From assembly GCA_028293745.1 (NCBI GenBank), contig JAQGOF010000043.1:58051-122050 (forward strand): a stretch of 64,000 bases of DNA. The letters run 5' to 3'. The translations under genes were made by a program, and so were the position numbers. Below the pieces are notes generated by a model, which saw only the letters and a program-made list of their open reading frames with translations, was not told the origin of the DNA and did not search any database. The stretch comes from Gammaproteobacteria bacterium. Lineage in GTDB: Bacteria; Pseudomonadota; Gammaproteobacteria; Steroidobacterales; Steroidobacteraceae. Every line of letters starts with the position of its first letter. The stretch's first letter is position 1. Positions 60,664 through 64,000 of this stretch are shown one piece after another.

Positions 60664-61445
60664 ACTGCGAGCTCCTGTCCTTGTTTCATGCCGCGCACTC
60701 CTTGTTGAGCTGCCGGGAGCGGCTGCAGCCTGAACAGGGCCAGCCGCTCGTTGACGAACGTACGCTCGGCGAGCAGCACGACATCGAATGCCTGGTTGCG
60801 GAATTCGTCGAGAAACTCGGGCGCATCACCGAAGGTTGACAGCAACACGAGCGCGGCCGCTCCCGGCTTCAGATGGTTGCGAAGTCCGGCGGCGAAACGC
60901 TCCACGACATCGGTCGCACGCCAGGCACGATCACGATCGTCCTGCGGGGTGCCCCGCACGAAGGGTGGATTGAACAGGATGAGATCGAATCGCTCGGTTT
61001 CCACCGGCGCAAACAGATCGCCGTGGCGCACTTCGATCCTGTGCTCCAGATGGTTCATCAGGGCATTCAGGGTCGCACACCGCACGGCCGCCGGGTTGAT
61101 ATCCACAGCCACCACGCGGCGCGCGTGCCGTGCCGCAAACACGGCACAGACTCCGGATCCCGTGCCCATGTCCAGCACTTCCGCACCGGCACTCACCAGG
61201 CGCGAGTCCAGGCAGGAAGCGAGGAATTCGCCCGTGCGCGGCACCTTTGGATTGAAGACACTGGGCAGCACGATGAAGTGGGCGCCCTGTATGCATTCCA
61301 GGCGGAAGTCATCGTACCGGGCCTTGCCGGTCAGCCTGTAACCCCAGGCCATGAGCTTGCCGAGAAATGCGGCGAGCCACGGAAATCGCAGCGGCCGCAG
61401 GACGGCGGTAGCCGAATGCGCGGCCGGTGGCACGGATTCAAGCAC
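60660..61445 (-). CDS. HemK/PrmC-like methyltransferase
   Basis: 261 residues from GTG 61445, overlapping the SPASM radical SAM gene by 8 nt. Motif I is AEVLDMGTGSGVCAVFAARHA, and motif IV FDLILFNPPFVRGTP contains NPPF, the mark of amino- or amide-N methyltransferases of the HemK kind. The N-terminal 70 residues (RFPWLAAFLGKLMAW) are partly hydrophobic. Here it is probably a small-molecule enzyme. Could also be an O-methyltransferase. Confidence 0.8.
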   Translation of the reverse strand: MLESVPPAAHSATAVLRPLRFPWLAAFLGKLMAWGYRLTGKARYDDFRLECIQGAHFIVLPSVFNPKVPRTGEFLASCLDSRLVSAGAEVLDMGTGSGVCAVFAARHARRVVAVDINPAAVRCATLNALMNHLEHRIEVRHGDLFAPVETERFDLILFNPPFVRGTPQDDRDRAWRATDVVERFAAGLRNHLKPGAAALVLLSTFGDAPEFLDEFRNQAFDVVLLAERTFVNERLALFRLQPLPAAQQGVRGMKQGQELAV

Positions 61446-62511
61446 TTCGACGTCCCTGCGGTAGAAAATCGGCCGTAGCGAAATGGCCTGGCTCGCGCCA
61501 TAGCGAGCATACGCATCGCCCGCATTCGGGACGGGAGCCGCTGCGGATATTCCGCCGCAAAGTCAGCATGGCTTCGCTGTTGAGTGCAGCGCCCAGGTCG
61601 TTGTGCAGTGACGAGTCCGGCGGCCCGGATATGAAGAAGCAGGGCTGCACTTCCCCGCGGGTGCCCACGACCGCCGAGAATTCCGGAGCGTTGCAACGCA
61701 CGGGCGGAAAGGCCGCTTTGCCCAGGAGCGCGGCGAAATACTGGTGGATCCTGCGCAGCTTTGCCGGGCTCTCGGCGATGAAGCCGCTGCGAAACTCCCC
61801 GGCACACTCCCTTTCCAAAGAAGTCAGCAACTGTTCGAGCACCGGCAGGTCATCCGCACGCAGCGCCACGTCGGCGGCAAACTCGTCAGTGCGCCCGAAC
61901 GCGTGCGGGTTTGCGACATCAACCGCCAGGAATGACAGTGTTTGCGCGCCAAGATCGCGTGCGAGTGCGACGAACTGCGGTAACTCCCGGTAGTTTGACC
62001 GCTGCAAAGTCACACGCAGTCCGACCGGTGAACCGGCATCGACCGCCGCACGAATGCCCTCGCAAACCTTGTCAAAGGCATCCAGGCCGCGGATCGCGGC
62101 ATAGGTCGCGCGATGGGTCCCGTCCATTGACACGGTAACAGCGTCGAACAGCTCGGCTGCGCGGCGCGCATGCTTCGCAAGGGAAAGCCCCGAAGTCAAC
62201 AGCCACAGCTTCAGTCCATTCGCTGCCAGCAGCCGCGCAATGTCCTGCCATTCGGGGTTGAGCAGCGGCTCACCCCCGGAAATGAGAGCGGTCCGGGTAC
62301 CCAGCCGGGCCAGGCTGGGCAACAGGCGAGTCGCGGATTCCAGAGTCATGTCCGCGCGACCGTGCCGCCAGTAGTCGCAGGTCACGCAGCGGGAATTGCA
62401 GCGTTCGCTCAGGTACAGCGTCACCAGCGGCAGCCGCTGCAGCGGCCCAGTGCTGGACGAAGCTTGGGCGGACACATCATTTGGCAAGGAGGGGTACCCT
62501 CGAACACACAA
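61438..62511 (-). CDS. Radical SAM protein with SPASM-like C-terminus
   Basis: About 357 residues; the start (TTG at 62511) is uncertain. The cluster motif CNSRCVTC lies near residue 38, then ALISGGEPLLNPEW and the SAM-binding VTVSMDG. The C-terminal third has RCNAPEFSAVVGTRGEVQPCFFISG and CGRCVCSLWREPG, a SPASM-type extra-cluster layout as in peptide- or sugar-modifying enzymes. No small peptide gene is seen next to it. It starts the operon with two B12-type radical SAM genes and the ABC exporter. Confidence 0.85.
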   Translation of the reverse strand: MCVRGYPSLPNDVSAQASSSTGPLQRLPLVTLYLSERCNSRCVTCDYWRHGRADMTLESATRLLPSLARLGTRTALISGGEPLLNPEWQDIARLLAANGLKLWLLTSGLSLAKHARRAAELFDAVTVSMDGTHRATYAAIRGLDAFDKVCEGIRAAVDAGSPVGLRVTLQRSNYRELPQFVALARDLGAQTLSFLAVDVANPHAFGRTDEFAADVALRADDLPVLEQLLTSLERECAGEFRSGFIAESPAKLRRIHQYFAALLGKAAFPPVRCNAPEFSAVVGTRGEVQPCFFISGPPDSSLHNDLGAALNSEAMLTLRRNIRSGSRPECGRCVCSLWREPGHFATADFLPQGRRSA

Positions 62512-62640
62512 ACGCTATTACTCCGAAGTGAGTACCGCGTTCCCGGTGGCAGGTTCAAAGTGTAAAAAACTCACGCGGAACGAAACTTTACAGCGGCTTA
62601 GTCGCACTTACGGCTGTCTCAATTGTCATGAGCACCCGAA

Positions 62641-63477
62641 ATGTCGTCTGCCGGATACAGGTTCATGGTCGCCCTGCTTGCTGCGGCAGCAACGGGCTGC
62701 GCAGGAAATGGCAACGGACTGGATGCCAATGGCAACCCCGTGACCCCGGGCGCCGGGGGTGCCACTCCCCTGACCGCGGACTTCCAGTCCATCCAGGACA
62801 ACGTATTCACGCCAATCTGCACGAAGTGTCATATCGGCGGCGGTGCGCCTGAAGGGCTGCAGTTGGATGCGGCCAATAGCTACGCGATGCTCGTCGGCGT
62901 GCCAAGCGCCGAGCAGCCCGCCGTGATGCGCGTGGCGCCGGGAGCTCCCGCCAACAGTTATATCATCCGTAAACTGCAGGGGACCGCCGGGATCAGTGGC
63001 GGGCAAATGCCGTTGGGCGGCCCCTACCTGCCCCAGTCCACCATCGACGTAATCGCGCAGTGGATCACGGCAGGTGCGCCGAAACCCGCGGCCGCCATGT
63101 CCCTCGGCGCCTCGGTCAAGGCGGTGCAACATTTCAACGTCGCGACTACCTCGCCAGCCAACGGAACCATCGCCAGCATGGCATTACCGCAAATCGTCGT
63201 GGCTTTCAACGGCGATATCGACTCTACACTCCTCAACAACACGACCGTCACGCTGGCCAGAACGGACGCCGCGCAATCGATGCAGGCCATGCCGCCCCCC
63301 ATGCCCGTGACCACCACTGTCCCGGCCGGCAATCCGTCGGCCATCCTGATCACACCGCGGACACCACTGACCAACGGCACCTATCGCGTCACCTTGCAGG
63401 GATCTCTCGCAAACATGAACGCACAGGCGCTGGGGACCGATTACTCCTTTACGTTTACCGTGGATGTCCTTAAATGA
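62641..63477 (+). CDS. Monohaem c-type lipoprotein with Ig-like domain
   Basis: 278 residues; a lipobox ATGC ends the signal at Cys20. One haem site CTKCH occurs at 60-64, in a short cytochrome-like domain (about 45-145) with GGAPEGLQLDAANSYAMLVG and IAQWITAGAP. The rest is an Ig-like/Big_5-type domain: TTSPANGTIASMALPQIVVAF, then TPRTPLTNGTYRVTLQGSL. It is anchored in the outer or inner membrane and is ATGA-coupled to the barrel gene that follows, so an electron-transfer unit is likely. Confidence 0.78.
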   Translation: MSSAGYRFMVALLAAAATGCAGNGNGLDANGNPVTPGAGGATPLTADFQSIQDNVFTPICTKCHIGGGAPEGLQLDAANSYAMLVGVPSAEQPAVMRVAPGAPANSYIIRKLQGTAGISGGQMPLGGPYLPQSTIDVIAQWITAGAPKPAAAMSLGASVKAVQHFNVATTSPANGTIASMALPQIVVAFNGDIDSTLLNNTTVTLARTDAAQSMQAMPPPMPVTTTVPAGNPSAILITPRTPLTNGTYRVTLQGSLANMNAQALGTDYSFTFTVDVLK

Positions 63478-64000
63478 CCAACCGCTCGCACCTGGCAACA
63501 CTGCGCTACGTTCTGCTGCCGTTGCTGCTCTTTGCCCTCGAAGCTCATGCCGAGCCGTATCTTGCGGTCCAGACCGGGTTCAAGTGCGGGCAGTGTCACG
63601 TCAACCCCACCGGCGGCGGCGAGCGGACTGTATTCGGTAATGTCTTCGCGCAGACGCAGCTCGCCGCGAATCACATCGACACGGGTGGGGACGTGTGGAC
63701 GGGGGAAATCAACCGATTTCTGTCGATTGGCGGCGATTTGCGCGCCGATTTTGAATACACCAAGGTACCGCACAGCTCGTCCACCGACACCTTCAACCTC
63801 GAGCAGGGCCGCGTCTATGCGAGTGCAAATGTGATTCCGCAGCGCCTGTTCATCTATGTGGACGAGCAGGTAGCCCCGGATTCGGCCCTGAACCGCGAGG
63901 CTTATGGGGTGTATTGGTCCGCGAACCATGACTGGTATGTGAAGGCCGGACAGATGTACCTGCCCTTCGGGTTCCGGTTGCAGGACCAGACTGCCTTCAT
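63474..64000 (+). CDS. Outer-membrane barrel with N-terminal c-haem site, partial (3' end outside window)
   Basis: At least 175 residues, ATG overlapping the preceding stop. A signal peptide ends near EAHA (about residue 26). The haem site CGQCH is at 38-42 in FKCGQCHVNPTGGGERTVFG, followed by barrel-like strands (IGGDLRADFEYTK, LFIYVDEQVAP, DWYVKAGQMYLPFGFR). This order, one haem then a porin-like barrel, suggests electron transfer across the outer membrane or a haem-gated channel. The C-terminus is not in the window. Partner of the monohaem lipoprotein. Confidence 0.75.
   Translation, partial: MTNRSHLATLRYVLLPLLLFALEAHAEPYLAVQTGFKCGQCHVNPTGGGERTVFGNVFAQTQLAANHIDTGGDVWTGEINRFLSIGGDLRADFEYTKVPHSSSTDTFNLEQGRVYASANVIPQRLFIYVDEQVAPDSALNREAYGVYWSANHDWYVKAGQMYLPFGFRLQDQTAF

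Noticed and set aside
37322..62511. Lasso-peptide cluster
   Set aside because: Kinase, nucleotidyltransferase, sulfotransferase and ABC protein fit, but no lasso B or C enzyme or precursor is seen.
1..64000. CRISPR arrays, tRNA/rRNA, transposons, prophage
   Set aside because: No regular repeat-spacer pattern, no cloverleaf, no transposase or phage gene was recognised.

Overview
The window is GC-rich, densely coded DNA with no rRNA, tRNA, CRISPR array, transposase or phage gene that I can recognise. RND/EmrAB-type export genes, a NodT-type outer-membrane channel, c-type cytochrome lipoproteins and an Oar-like TonB receptor remnant point to a Gram-negative proteobacterium. I infer a gammaproteobacterium of the Steroidobacter/Nevskia kind, but that is not proven by the sequence. 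Many starts are GTG or TTG, and ATGA/GTGA stop-start overlaps are the rule, so most genes sit in translationally coupled operons.

Region 1 (1-6600): a truncated outer-membrane protein, a small DUF2946-like membrane protein behind two 20-bp palindromes, a two-component pair (CheR-PAS-PAS-PAS histidine kinase plus LuxR-type regulator), a hypothetical gene and a TonB-receptor remnant truncated at both ends. Region 2 (6698-15554): a tight six-gene operon coding for a RoxA-like dihaem cytochrome lipoprotein, a GMC flavin oxidoreductase, two proteins of unknown function (one membrane-bound), a DyP peroxidase and a catalase-like haem protein. It looks like an oxidative pathway that makes and removes peroxide while modifying an unknown, probably hydrophobic, substrate. 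Region 3 (15585-26344): a methyltransferase, an HbpS/GlcG-like secreted protein, a large exported protein, an MGT-type glycosyltransferase and a complete MarR-EmrA-EmrB-NodT tripartite efflux operon.

Region 4 (26438-33493): a probable organosulfonate/glycerol locus. It has ComB-like phosphosulfolactate phosphatase, an SDR, glycerol kinase, glycerol-3-phosphate dehydrogenase, both subunits of (2R)-sulfolactate sulfo-lyase (SuyA/SuyB) and a YeiH-type exporter. SuyAB would cut sulfolactate to pyruvate and sulfite. Next come a ferritin-like/4Fe-4S/double-CDGSH fusion protein and a secreted alpha/alpha-barrel protein.

Region 5 (37322-62511): a 25-kb surface-glycan or glycosylated-metabolite island. 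It holds the GDP-D-glycero-D-manno-heptose pathway (SIS isomerase, HddA kinase, GmhB phosphatase, HddC guanylyltransferase) with its own transaldolase and sugar-tailoring oxidoreductases, one of which lacks the expected catalytic cysteine. It also has three glycosyltransferases, a sulfotransferase, five or more methyltransferases, an ABC exporter, an HPr-kinase-like protein with its NTP_transf_5 partner, three B12-type radical SAM proteins and one SPASM-type radical SAM protein. Region 6 (62641-64000): a monohaem lipoprotein with an Ig-like tail, coupled to an outer-membrane barrel that carries a haem motif at its N-terminus and runs off the window.

The most novel-looking elements are the RoxA/GMC/DyP/catalase operon, the sulfolactate-glycerol locus, the heptose/radical-SAM/sulfotransferase island and the haem-barrel pair at the right edge.
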